NCBI GenBank assembly: GCA_030431715.1
Contig: JAUIIO010000004.1
Coordinates: 64,977-128,976, forward strand
Direction of reading: 5' to 3'
DNA from: a bacterium
GTDB taxonomy: Bacteria > Bdellovibrionota_C > UBA2361 > RFPC01
Length of the DNA: 64,000 nt
Below, one piece after another: positions 50,995 through 59,640 of this stretch (position 1 is its first letter; each line of letters starts with the position of its first letter). Made by a program: the position numbers and the translations under genes. Under the pieces are notes generated by a model that had not been told where the DNA came from, searched no databases, and saw nothing but the letters and a program-made list of their open reading frames with translations.

Positions 50995-51016
50995 ACCGTA
51001 TTCTCTCAATAATATT

Positions 51017-51541
51017 TTATAGCGAAAAAATCATCTCATCGTAGTCTGTACCTTTTGATTCGAGGTACTTTAGAAACATATCATAAGAAGCGAGCAACCC
51101 CTTTCTTGGATCCTTGTGCTTCTCTTCCTCTGCTCGTAAGAGTTGATACACTCCAGAGATGGCTTCAACTGCTGACTTTTCAGGGACTCGTCTATTTGAA
51201 TGATATCCGGTGATGGTGCCCGATTCATTAAACGTAGGTGTTACGTGTGCAAATACCCAGTAATGATCACCGTTCTTACACTGATTTACGACATAAGCAA
51301 AAATCTCTGACCCTCCTTCCACAACATCCCACAGATATTTAAAAACACATCTCGGCATATCAGGATGCCTGATAAGATTATGCTGCTGTCCAAGCACTTC
51401 GGCTTCCGTGTATCCTGCGACATCAAGGAAGATGCGGTTCGCATAAGTAATGCGACCGGTCGTGTCAGTCTTACTGACAATAATTTCATCTTCCCCGAAG
51501 AAGCGCTCTACACCAGTTGGTTGTATCGATTGAACTTTCAT
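51017..51541 (-). CDS. Aer/CetB-like PAS-domain sensor
   Basis: 174 residues from the ATG at 51541 (GGGGAG upstream, short spacing). The PAS domain matches Aer and CetB: '[42 protein letters not shown]', then '[19 protein letters not shown]', the FAD-binding pattern. Such proteins read redox or electron-transport state. There is no transmembrane helix and no signalling domain in this chain, so it must act through the MCP encoded 22 bases downstream. The last ~35 residues are a charged helix that could contact it. Aer/CetB class; FAD binding is inferred. Confidence 0.85.
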   Translation of the reverse strand: MKVQSIQPTGVERFFGEDEIIVSKTDTTGRITYANRIFLDVAGYTEAEVLGQQHNLIRHPDMPRCVFKYLWDVVEGGSEIFAYVVNQCKNGDHYWVFAHVTPTFNESGTITGYHSNRRVPEKSAVEAISGVYQLLRAEEEKHKDPRKGLLASYDMFLKYLESKGTDYDEMIFSL

Positions 51542-51690
51542 AGTCTCCCCACAAAGAGTAGCTACTCGAGTAGCTGCACTCGGTATAATCGTCTGATCCG
51601 CAAAATATCTTAACGCTCTCAAATAGTTGAATATTGTGTTCAAGTATGCTCAGCGCGCAGCATACGCCCTCACAGACAAATAGCCTGTAA

Positions 51691-52992
51691 TTAAAAGAAA
51701 TAGGTACTACGCAGATATACCCTTTCCCCTCGATCAAGAAGAACGTCGTTAGGCGGTAAGGCAAGGCCCCCGAACTCCGTTCCCTGCCCTCCGTACGGGA
51801 CATCGAGTCCCAGAACAAGGGAAACATCACTAGCGGCATCGTAACGAAACTGTACTTGGGCGATGCCGCTAGTATCGTCAAGGTTCATGATGTGCGTTGG
51901 TACGATCTGAAGTAAGGGATGTACCTCTACTCTCAAACCTGTCGCTAGATAGTTTCTGGCAAGGGTAAAGAGCTCCTGTCTGGCAATTCTTTCACGCAGA
52001 TCAGGCGGTGGATCTAAATAATGCTCCTTATCAGTGCCAACTCCACTATAAAAATACTCCAGAAAACCATAAACATTCATTCCAGCGATGGTCCATGAGT
52101 AATCAAGATTCGTCACAAGAGAGATCCCACCATTTTCTCCATCAGCCTCAAGCGATATGAGATCAACACGCCAAATAGCACCTGAGATCTCCTTACTCAC
52201 CCCGGCTCCAATAAGAGCCTCTCCGTAATGTCTAGAAACCAAGAGATCATATTCGATATCCCAGGGCAAAGCTCCCTTAAATTTTAATCCATACGAGTTC
52301 TGATCCTCAGTAAGATTTCCAGTATCAACATCTCTTCGTGGAACAAACAAAAACTGCAAATCACTTCCTGAATCAAAGAGCCATTGTGCATAAAGAAGAT
52401 CGTCACCTACTTTATAATCTCTATTTACCTCTATGGGAGAAAAAGGATTAAACAGATCAAGTGTTTGAAATGCCATCCCATTGCCCCAGGTTATGGCTTG
52501 TCGACCAGCGCGAAGCACAAGAGCGTCCTGCGTATACTCGGCATAGAGCCTATCAAAACGCATCGCCATCTGGGCATTCTCATCCACAAGAAAGGTCTTA
52601 CTCAGATCAAAAAGCCTTCGGTCATCTGTTTGAAAGACATCTCGCCTGAGCATCTGTGGATATGCTTCGTCATCAACAAAAGGAGCATCTGAAAAAACAC
52701 CGAGAAGCTCATTATGAGTCACAAATCGAAAGTTTCCCCGTTGGTACTCAGTATTAAGCCTTCCATCGAAGAGCTGTTGGACTGGCTGCTGCGGGCCGAT
52801 AAGATCAGCAAAGGTATTATCGCCGTATCTACTCAAAGCCGTTTGTTCCTGAAGATGACCGCTAGTTCGAAGAGGTGATGCCGCTATAAAAGCTGGAAGA
52901 AGCAGAAGGCATACAGAGAGAAAAAGGACAGTGATCTTCCTCTTTCTCTCATTGCGACCACCAATTGTCTTACTCAGACACAATCTTTCCAT
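51691..52992 (-). CDS. outer-membrane beta-barrel-like protein of the export operon
   Basis: 433 residues. A signal peptide (basic start, hydrophobic core, cleavage near AAS) is followed by repeated amphipathic beta-strand patterns (e.g. 'RFDRLYAEYTQDALVLRAGRQAITWGN', 'FLEYFYSGVG', 'GGIAQVQFRYD') and it ends in an aromatic residue (STYFF), as outer-membrane barrel proteins do. The 'RAGRQAITWGNG' turn recalls DUF1302/DUF1329-type or porin-like proteins. Its start lies 23 bases inside the ABC ATPase gene, so it is translationally linked to that operon and probably forms its outer-membrane partner. Substrate unknown. Confidence 0.72.
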   Translation of the reverse strand: MERLCLSKTIGGRNERKRKITVLFLSVCLLLLPAFIAASPLRTSGHLQEQTALSRYGDNTFADLIGPQQPVQQLFDGRLNTEYQRGNFRFVTHNELLGVFSDAPFVDDEAYPQMLRRDVFQTDDRRLFDLSKTFLVDENAQMAMRFDRLYAEYTQDALVLRAGRQAITWGNGMAFQTLDLFNPFSPIEVNRDYKVGDDLLYAQWLFDSGSDLQFLFVPRRDVDTGNLTEDQNSYGLKFKGALPWDIEYDLLVSRHYGEALIGAGVSKEISGAIWRVDLISLEADGENGGISLVTNLDYSWTIAGMNVYGFLEYFYSGVGTDKEHYLDPPPDLRERIARQELFTLARNYLATGLRVEVHPLLQIVPTHIMNLDDTSGIAQVQFRYDAASDVSLVLGLDVPYGGQGTEFGGLALPPNDVLLDRGERVYLRSTYFF

Positions 52993-53647
52993 CTTCCAGT
53001 CTTACGATTCTCTTTGCGTGATCCATTACTCTTTGATCATGGGTGGAGAAGAGAAAAGTTACTCCGCGCTCCTCATTCATCTTCTTCATAAGATCAATAA
53101 GGCCTTCAGCCGTTTTGGTATCGAGATTTGCTGTTGGTTCATCAGCAAGAATGACCTCAGGAGAAGTGACCATCGCTCTGGCGACAGCAACCCTCTGTTG
53201 CTGTCCTCCGGAGAGTTCCGCTGGCCGTCTGTCTTCCATCCCGGCAAGGCCAACTGAAGCTAGCATCTCAAGAGATTTCGCTCGACGATCCGCAGACGAC
53301 ATCCCCTGAAGCTGTAAAATAAACTCTACATTCTCACACGCCGAGAGTACTGGAATGAGGTTATAACTTTGAAAGATAAATCCCATATGGTCTCTTCTCA
53401 TATCACTGAGCTCAGATTTTGAAAGCCCTGAGAGCGTTCTTCCAAAAACACTCACACTCCCTTCTGATGGGACATCGAGGGCGCCGATTATATTAAGTAA
53501 AGTTGTCTTTCCGGAGCCCGACGGGCCACAGATGCACGCAAAACTTCCGGGCTCAAACACAAGGCTCACATCAGAAAGTGCCCGTACGGAGAGTTCCCCT
53601 TGTCGATACATTTTTGAAACGTGTGATATGTGTATTCCAGTTTCCAT
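52970..53647 (-). CDS. LolD/MacB-type ABC transporter ATPase
   Basis: 225 residues, typical LolD/MacB size. Walker A 'CGPSGSGKTTLLN', Q-loop 'FIFQSYNLIPVLSACENVEF', signature 'LSGGQQQRVAVARAM', Walker B 'VILADEPTANLD' and the H-loop 'FSTHDQRVM' are all intact. This group powers lipoprotein release (LolD) or macrolide/peptide export (MacB). It lies 12 bases after the second permease and overlaps the barrel gene by 23 bases. With two FtsX-type permeases beside it, the unit is a LolCDE-like transporter. Cytoplasmic, membrane-bound. Confidence 0.94.
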   Translation of the reverse strand: METGIHISHVSKMYRQGELSVRALSDVSLVFEPGSFACICGPSGSGKTTLLNIIGALDVPSEGSVSVFGRTLSGLSKSELSDMRRDHMGFIFQSYNLIPVLSACENVEFILQLQGMSSADRRAKSLEMLASVGLAGMEDRRPAELSGGQQQRVAVARAMVTSPEVILADEPTANLDTKTAEGLIDLMKKMNEERGVTFLFSTHDQRVMDHAKRIVRLEDGKIVSE

Positions 53648-53659
53648 CTCTTACTTACT

Positions 53660-54898
53660 TTACCTGCTAAAAATTGCCTCTACCGGACGCAGCCTCGATG
53701 CCTTCCACGCCGGATAAAGGGAACATATGACTCCAAAACCAATAATTAATACATTTCCGAGGATCCAATCAGATGCAAGTGGCTCAGGATACACAACACT
53801 TGCTGCACCAAACACCTCAACCCCTTTGGCAAAGGCAGAGAGATCAATTCCGTCACGTAGAAAATACGTTGTCAGGGCAGTTAAAGAATTCCCAAGTACG
53901 GCACCAATGAGCAGAAGTAAGAAGCTCTCTGCTGCTACTAACATGATAATTCCTGAAGGACGCATTCCAAGCGCTAACATCATTCCAAATTCCCTTGTCC
54001 GCTCTAGGAGAACCATAAACAAAGAATTCGTCAGACCAAATACTACGGCTATAACCACGATACCAAACCAGAGAAGCAGGAATCCGTCCTGCATTTTAAG
54101 CATAGCACCGATCATAGGTTGTATTTTATCCCAAGGAGTGAGCACGAGTGGTCGATAAGCCTCCTCGTTCTCACGAACGAAAGCGGAGGCTTTCGTCACG
54201 TCAGAGGCAAGAAGTGAGACCTCTGTAATCTCATCTTTTGCATGAAGCATCTCTTGAAGCACTGTCCTGCCGACAAGTACATAGCTCTTTTCCGTAGACT
54301 CTATCTCAGCGCGGTAAATTCCCTTAATACGAAAGCCCCGGTCTCCAATCGTACCATGAGCATCTTCACTCATTAAAACGATACGCTTTCCTACTTCAAC
54401 CTGTAACTTCTCAGCCAGTGCCTCTCCGAGGATTACCCCTTGGTCTTTTACTGAGGAAAGAAACGATCCCTTTACTGGAGCATCTTTAAGAAACGTAATC
54501 ACTCGTTCCTGCTGCGGATCAACTCCAAGGAGTGTCACACCATAAGACTCCCGTTCACTCATTATAACCCCTGGCACACGAAGACGAGCTGCCCATGAAG
54601 TGATCTTTGAATCCTGCTTGATATGTTCCTGTATTTCTTTATCAGGCCACTTAAAACGCTTCTGGATAACGGGATCATCCAGATACCCCTCTTGATGAAG
54701 CTTGGCCGTTCCCATAAAAGTCTTAATCACATCGCCAGACATCTGCTTTCCAATTCCGCGAGCAAGTGTTGCAAGCGCCAGACAACTCCAAACTCCTACC
54801 GTTATAGTTAAAACGGTAAGGAGCGTTCGTCTCTTCTGCCTGAAGATATTTCGAAAAGCAATTCGCAAAAGCGTTCCAGACATTCTGTTCGCACTCAT
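53660..54898 (-). CDS. FtsX/LolC-E-type ABC permease
   Basis: 412 residues. An N-terminal helix (RRTLLTVLTITVGVW) precedes a large periplasmic domain of ~230 residues, then three C-terminal helices with the FtsX/MacB signature 'LLERTREFGMMLALGMRPSGI'. So this is the LolC/LolE layout. It follows the first permease with a 4-base overlap (54895-54898). The two permeases share the REFG-MLA-G motif and similar length and are likely the two halves of a heterodimer. Like LolC/E, it would extract a lipid-bearing substrate from the inner membrane. Confidence 0.92.
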   Translation of the reverse strand: MSANRMSGTLLRIAFRNIFRQKRRTLLTVLTITVGVWSCLALATLARGIGKQMSGDVIKTFMGTAKLHQEGYLDDPVIQKRFKWPDKEIQEHIKQDSKITSWAARLRVPGVIMSERESYGVTLLGVDPQQERVITFLKDAPVKGSFLSSVKDQGVILGEALAEKLQVEVGKRIVLMSEDAHGTIGDRGFRIKGIYRAEIESTEKSYVLVGRTVLQEMLHAKDEITEVSLLASDVTKASAFVRENEEAYRPLVLTPWDKIQPMIGAMLKMQDGFLLLWFGIVVIAVVFGLTNSLFMVLLERTREFGMMLALGMRPSGIIMLVAAESFLLLLIGAVLGNSLTALTTYFLRDGIDLSAFAKGVEVFGAASVVYPEPLASDWILGNVLIIGFGVICSLYPAWKASRLRPVEAIFSR

Positions 54899-56130
54899 GT
54901 TTGTCGCCTCATAGCTTCAATCGGTTGAAGAGTGCCAAGAAGGTATGATGGATAGAGAAGAGAGATATATGAGACTATGAGTATAACACTAGGACCGATA
55001 AAGAGAGAGGCCAGTGAAATTCGGGTGTAGATGGCAGCGGGCAAGTTCCAGATCTTTAGCGCCTCCTCACTCCCGGGCACATAGAACCCATAAAAACCGA
55101 AATAAAAAACGATAAGGCTACCAAAGAACATTCCGAGCAGAAGCCCAACCAACGTAAGCAGAGTTGCCTCGATGTAGAGTAAGCTTCTGAGCTCACGAAG
55201 CCTTACCCCAATCGCCAGCATCACACCGAACTCTCGGGTACGCTCAAGCACAGACATCAAAAAGGTATTTAATATACTAAAAACAACAACGAGGATAAGT
55301 CCAAAGTAAAAGAACCATCCAGAAACCATATCCAGCTCAATACTTTGTTTCATGCCAGGCATAAGTTCATCCCATCTCAGTGCCCGAAGTTTCTGATCTG
55401 AGGGGAGAGCACGGATGAGTCTCGTTTGCACAGCTCTATCATCATCTAGATCTTCAAGCTTCAGTACCAGAGAATGAGCAGCTTCTGGCATCGAGAAAAT
55501 CTCGGTAAAAGTTTTATAAGGAATATGGATCATTCCACTATCAACTTCACGCGCACCAGATTCAAATATACCCACTACCGTTACAACACTTGCCGCTAAC
55601 GACCCATCCTGCCCCTGGCCAAGAAGGGTTACCTCATCTCCTAGTTCAACTCTTAGATTTCTTGCGAGAGGTGCGCCGATAACGGCTTCATACCCCTCGT
55701 GTGAACCAAGGTATGTTCCTATGCGCACATTTGAAGGCAAGCTCGAAACCTGTCTTTCCTCTTCAGGTACCACCCCAACAACTTGCACCCCAAAGGTTCG
55801 CTCCTCAGATGAAGCAAGAGCAAAGGCTTGTCCTCTGGTAGAGACCGCTACAACACCCGGCACCGCCTGCACTGCTGCTCGCACCTCTGACGCATCGTGA
55901 ATCACCTTGCGAATTGAAGGGTCCTCAAGATAGCCCTCTCTCTGTACTTGCATATGACCGTGGTAAACCGTCGTGGCAACGTTAATCATCATGCTATATG
56001 AGCTGTACTGAAGACTTGTGAAAAAGATGAGAATAGCCGCCGTAAATGCAGCTGCAAGAACTGTGAGAATCGTTCTACGAGGATGGCGCCAGATATTTCG
56101 CCAAGCGAGTGCAAATGACAGAGTGCTCAA
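54895..56130 (-). CDS. FtsX/LolC-E-type ABC permease
   Basis: 411 residues. Same layout: N-terminal helix (RRTILTVLAAAFTAAIL), large periplasmic domain and three C-terminal helices with 'VLERTREFGVMLAIGVRLREL'. It starts within the end of the LolA-like gene (4-base overlap, 56127-56130) and ends in a 4-base overlap with the other permease. Tight coupling and different sequence suggest a heterodimer, LolC-like and LolE-like. The periplasmic domain would contact the LolA-like carrier. Inner membrane. Confidence 0.92.
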   Translation of the reverse strand: MSTLSFALAWRNIWRHPRRTILTVLAAAFTAAILIFFTSLQYSSYSMMINVATTVYHGHMQVQREGYLEDPSIRKVIHDASEVRAAVQAVPGVVAVSTRGQAFALASSEERTFGVQVVGVVPEEERQVSSLPSNVRIGTYLGSHEGYEAVIGAPLARNLRVELGDEVTLLGQGQDGSLAASVVTVVGIFESGAREVDSGMIHIPYKTFTEIFSMPEAAHSLVLKLEDLDDDRAVQTRLIRALPSDQKLRALRWDELMPGMKQSIELDMVSGWFFYFGLILVVVFSILNTFLMSVLERTREFGVMLAIGVRLRELRSLLYIEATLLTLVGLLLGMFFGSLIVFYFGFYGFYVPGSEEALKIWNLPAAIYTRISLASLFIGPSVILIVSYISLLYPSYLLGTLQPIEAMRRQT

Positions 56131-56966
56131 TAGGAGATACTCCTTGGGTTTCTAAGAGAGGATAAGGTAAAAACACTATCCTTGATTTTGAGATCAAACT
56201 TCACTTTCAGGTGTTCTACTTCCGTCCAATGATCGGGCTCTTCGAGCCGCGTCATGCGAATGACTCGAGGATAGACTTTTCCTCCCATTACCCCTATTCC
56301 GCTAGCGTCAAGTTGCTTAAGAAGCTTCATATCCTGATCATAGAATTCATGCTTCAAAATCACAAAATCTTCCCTAATAAAAAGTATCTCTTTTCCCCAG
56401 ACTACCGGTGCTGCCTCTTTAGGAATCGACTCCACTACATATATGATCATTGCGTCTTGCTTCTCTGTACGCAAAAGTTTGTGGTTATAGTACTCGATGA
56501 TATCATCAGAACGGGCGAGATCCTTGTAAGAGAAGTCAGACCCCATCCAACTCTGACTCATCATGCTCGCAGGGATCTTAATTACGCGATTCACTTTGGG
56601 AGCAAAGTTCCACATTGAGTTATTAAGGGTCAAGGAGGCACTCCCCGCATCCTTCGGAGGCTCTACAAACCGCACAAGGGACTTATCTGTACCACTGGTA
56701 AGAGAGAGAAGTTTCATCTTTCTTTCCCAATCAGGGCGGTGTACCGTCATTTGGGCTTCGATAAATGATGTAGAACCACGCCAGTGGTCAATCGCGTCAA
56801 CAACGAGCTTTGCTGGATCTACCTCAACATTCTTTGGAGCGTCCACGTTCTTTGAAGCGTCTACGGCCTTCGATGAATCCTGAGCCGACGCTGGATGGGT
56901 GAAACAGAGCAGGAGAAAAAGGAGCTGTAGAAGCTTGATAAAATATCGAATTGAAATCATATTCAT
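56127..56966 (-). CDS. LolA-like outer-membrane lipoprotein-sorting protein (PF17131 type)
   Basis: 279 residues from the ATG at 56966 (56960 is an alternative); a signal peptide ends near ASA-Q. The N-terminus after it has a degenerate tandem repeat (three copies of an 'A-S/P-K-N/A-V-D' unit). The mature part is the LolA-like fold: 'VEPPKDAGSASLTLNNSMWNFAPKVNRVIKIPASMMSQSWMGSDFSYKDLARSDDI', a pattern of the PF17131 'outer membrane lipoprotein-sorting' family. It would carry a hydrophobic substrate across the periplasm. First gene of the operon, with the permease overlapping by 4 bases. Confidence 0.88.
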   Translation of the reverse strand: MNMISIRYFIKLLQLLFLLLCFTHPASAQDSSKAVDASKNVDAPKNVEVDPAKLVVDAIDHWRGSTSFIEAQMTVHRPDWERKMKLLSLTSGTDKSLVRFVEPPKDAGSASLTLNNSMWNFAPKVNRVIKIPASMMSQSWMGSDFSYKDLARSDDIIEYYNHKLLRTEKQDAMIIYVVESIPKEAAPVVWGKEILFIREDFVILKHEFYDQDMKLLKQLDASGIGVMGGKVYPRVIRMTRLEEPDHWTEVEHLKVKFDLKIKDSVFTLSSLRNPRSISY

Positions 56967-57084
56967 CTCTATATCACAGAAGGGCAGTAACAGCACTCAC
57001 ATGTTCGTAAGACGATGATTTGCCGCCCTCCTTATTTTTTTTTACCATGTATATGAAACAAAATAAGAAAACAGGCAGACCTTT

Positions 57085-58323
57085 ATGAGAATTAGTATCC
57101 TCTCAAACAATTCAACCCTCTATAGCACCACACGCTTACGCAATGCGGCCAGAGCTCGCGGACACACTGTTCGAGTAATGTCCACTTCAAATTTCTCACT
57201 CGACATTAAGTCTGGGAAACCAGGTGTTCTCTACAAAGGAAAGCCTGCTTCCAAGGTTGATGCTATTATTCCTCGAATCTCCGCGAACCAGAGTTTTTAT
57301 GGCACAGCGGTTGTCCGACAATTTGAACAAATGGGGGTATATTGCCTGAACCCATCGTTTGCTATCTCAGTATCTCGGGACAAACTCCGTTCAATGCAGA
57401 TACTCAGCCGTCATAAAATAGGTATTCCTGATTCTGCATTTGCTTTTGGGAAAAGTGATATCGAGCCTGCTCTGGAGAGAATTGGCGGCGCACCTGCTGT
57501 TATCAAACTCTTAGAAGGAACACACGGTGCAGGCGTTATGCTTGCTGAATCTGCCGGAGTTGCTCGAGCAATTATAGAAGCTCTTCAGGTAGCTCAACAT
57601 AATGTACTCATCCAAAAATTCATCGCCGAGAGTAAAGGGAGAGACATCCGTGCCTTTGTCATAGGCGATCGTGTAGTCGCAGCCATGCGACGTACGGCAA
57701 AAGAGGGGGAGTTCCGCAGTAATGTTCACCTTGGCGCGAACACGGAAGCGATTGAGCTAGATGAGGAATATACCCGAGTAGCGGTGAGAGCAGCTCATAT
57801 CATGGGCTTGCGAGTGGCTGGTGTAGATATCTTGGAGAGTGATTCTGGTCCACAAATTCTCGAAATAAATTCCTCTCCAGGACTCGAAGGGATTGAAGGA
57901 GCCACGCATATTGATATAGCGGACGCCATGATCTCCTACCTTGAGGACCAGATTAAATTTCCTGATGTTGATATTCGTGAACGACTCACGCTCAACAAAG
58001 GCTATAGCGTCGTCGAACTCCCGATCATTCCAAAATCTTCCCTTGCAGGAAAATCAATTGGGGAAACAACACTCGGAGAACAAGAAATTCAGGTGCTTAG
58101 CATCATTCGAGATAGCGTAACTATCCCTACCCCTTCCTCTTCAGAGATCATTCATACCGGAGATATTCTTCTCTGTTTTGGAAAGCAGCTCACTCTAAAG
58201 GCACTCATGCCCGAGCGCGAGAAGAGAAGAAAATCAAAGCCCAAAACCATATCTCAAGAACAGATTCAAGAGGTACTTGACTCAACAGAACACGTGCATG
58301 ATATAAGTGCTGATAGACCGTAA
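57085..58323 (+). CDS. rimK: RimK-type ATP-grasp ligase fused to RCK_C-like domain
   Basis: 412 residues. The first ~300 are a RimK-type ATP-grasp enzyme: 'RISANQSFYGTAVVRQFEQMG', 'LLEGTHGAGVMLA', 'VLIQKFIAESKGRDIRAFVIGDRVVAAMRR', 'GVDILESDSGPQILEINSSPGLEGIE'. E. coli RimK adds glutamates to ribosomal protein S6. Residues ~305-385 are an extra domain with the pattern of RCK_C/TrkA-C: 'GYSVVELPI', 'LAGKSIGET', 'IRDSVTIPT', 'SSEIIHTGDILLCFG', a ligand-binding regulatory fold. The tail is basic. The fusion suggests ligand control. The DUF1704 gene follows 15 bases later. Confidence 0.88.
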   Translation: MRISILSNNSTLYSTTRLRNAARARGHTVRVMSTSNFSLDIKSGKPGVLYKGKPASKVDAIIPRISANQSFYGTAVVRQFEQMGVYCLNPSFAISVSRDKLRSMQILSRHKIGIPDSAFAFGKSDIEPALERIGGAPAVIKLLEGTHGAGVMLAESAGVARAIIEALQVAQHNVLIQKFIAESKGRDIRAFVIGDRVVAAMRRTAKEGEFRSNVHLGANTEAIELDEEYTRVAVRAAHIMGLRVAGVDILESDSGPQILEINSSPGLEGIEGATHIDIADAMISYLEDQIKFPDVDIRERLTLNKGYSVVELPIIPKSSLAGKSIGETTLGEQEIQVLSIIRDSVTIPTPSSSEIIHTGDILLCFGKQLTLKALMPEREKRRKSKPKTISQEQIQEVLDSTEHVHDISADRP

Positions 58324-58338
58324 TGCGATACCAGCTGC

Positions 58339-59640
58339 ATGAGAGCCAACTCTGAAATCATTCTCTCGGGGAAGAAAACACTTAAGAAGCTAAAAGCTCA
58401 GGACAGGGCTCTTTACAAGATTGGTAAGAAAATAGAGATCCTCGATCGTCTCAAATGGCCAATCTCGGTTAAAAAGAAATTCTTAAAAAACTGGAGAAAC
58501 AAAACTCCTGCTCTTCCACGTGTTACGTACCCGGACTACAGACTTGATTCAGAAAAAAACGATCTGAAGGAGATCATGGCCGCGTGTAAGGGCAAGGATC
58601 CGCTCGCTAGAATGATAAGCCGGGCTGCTGGAAGCTACCTGACCGCGCTGCGCATGCTGGAGAACACTGGCAAGAAACGCTTCTTGACTCTCTCTACGAG
58701 ACTTTACGGCGTTCCCAAAGAACCCTTTGAATACGGAGGGTCTATCACAACACTTCGAGCGGCTCAGCATATCCTCAAAGAATCTCAAAAATTTAATATC
58801 GGGAACATTATTCCTGAAGAGACCATCTGCATAATGCCAGATTATGTCGCGAACCGCATAGCGAAGACAGCGAAACGAGTCTTTGGGCACGATGAAATAG
58901 AGGTTATCGTTGATCCAAAGCTTACATCTAAGGCTTCTGCGAGCTCAAAAAGAATTCGAGTAAGAGGAAGTACCTGCTTTGCAAGTCAGGATATCGATCA
59001 GCTCATCCACCACGAACTCCTTGTCCATAGCCTCACGCTTTCAAACGGACGCGCACAACCGCTAAAGACACTGGGCTTAAATTCTCCTCGGATTACCTGC
59101 TCTCAAGAAGGCCTTGCTGTATTTGCTGAGTTCATTACAAACTCGATCGATATCGCACGGCTCCGAAGAATAAGCGCCCGCGTACGCGCCGTTCAGATGG
59201 GAATTGACGGGGCTGACTTTATCGATGTCTTTAAGTTTTTTCTCGATCAAGGGCAATCACAGGCTGAAAGTTATTACTCAACTGTTCGTATCTTTCGAGG
59301 TGGCAAAATTACGGGAGGTATCGTCTTCACCAAAGATGTTGCCTACCTTAAAGGCTTTATTGAGGTCCACCGGTTTTTTCTAGAGTCTCTACAAAATGAA
59401 GACTATCTTTTTCCACTCTACTTCTTTGCGGGCAGAATGTGCACCGAAGACGTTACCGATCTTAAGCCATATTTCGAGGCCGGGCTTCTGAAGCTTCCGG
59501 TACATCTTCCAGAGTGGGTAAAAAATCGCTCGACACTGCTCGCCTTCCTCCTCTCTTCGTCTGTCATGAACAGCCTCGGGCTTAGCAATACTGGCAAAAA
59601 AAGACGAAAAAGCTCAGCGAAACTGCTCTCTCGCAAATGA
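58339..59640 (+). CDS. DUF1704 (QEGLA-motif) predicted metallopeptidase
   Basis: 433 residues. It has HELLVH (225-230), an HExxxH zinc motif, and QEGLA (256-260), the name-giving motif of the 'flavohemoglobin expression-modulating QEGLA' family. The eukaryotic members are microtubule-associated tyrosine carboxypeptidases (MATCAP), so this is a predicted C-terminal peptidase. Here it follows a RimK-type ligase gene, which suggests it trims the added residues. A conserved 'YGGSITTLRAAQHILKE' segment lies before the motif. Its 3' end overlaps the opposite-strand ATP-grasp gene by 27 bases. Substrate unknown. Confidence 0.88.
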   Translation: MRANSEIILSGKKTLKKLKAQDRALYKIGKKIEILDRLKWPISVKKKFLKNWRNKTPALPRVTYPDYRLDSEKNDLKEIMAACKGKDPLARMISRAAGSYLTALRMLENTGKKRFLTLSTRLYGVPKEPFEYGGSITTLRAAQHILKESQKFNIGNIIPEETICIMPDYVANRIAKTAKRVFGHDEIEVIVDPKLTSKASASSKRIRVRGSTCFASQDIDQLIHHELLVHSLTLSNGRAQPLKTLGLNSPRITCSQEGLAVFAEFITNSIDIARLRRISARVRAVQMGIDGADFIDVFKFFLDQGQSQAESYYSTVRIFRGGKITGGIVFTKDVAYLKGFIEVHRFFLESLQNEDYLFPLYFFAGRMCTEDVTDLKPYFEAGLLKLPVHLPEWVKNRSTLLAFLLSSSVMNSLGLSNTGKKRRKSSAKLLSRK

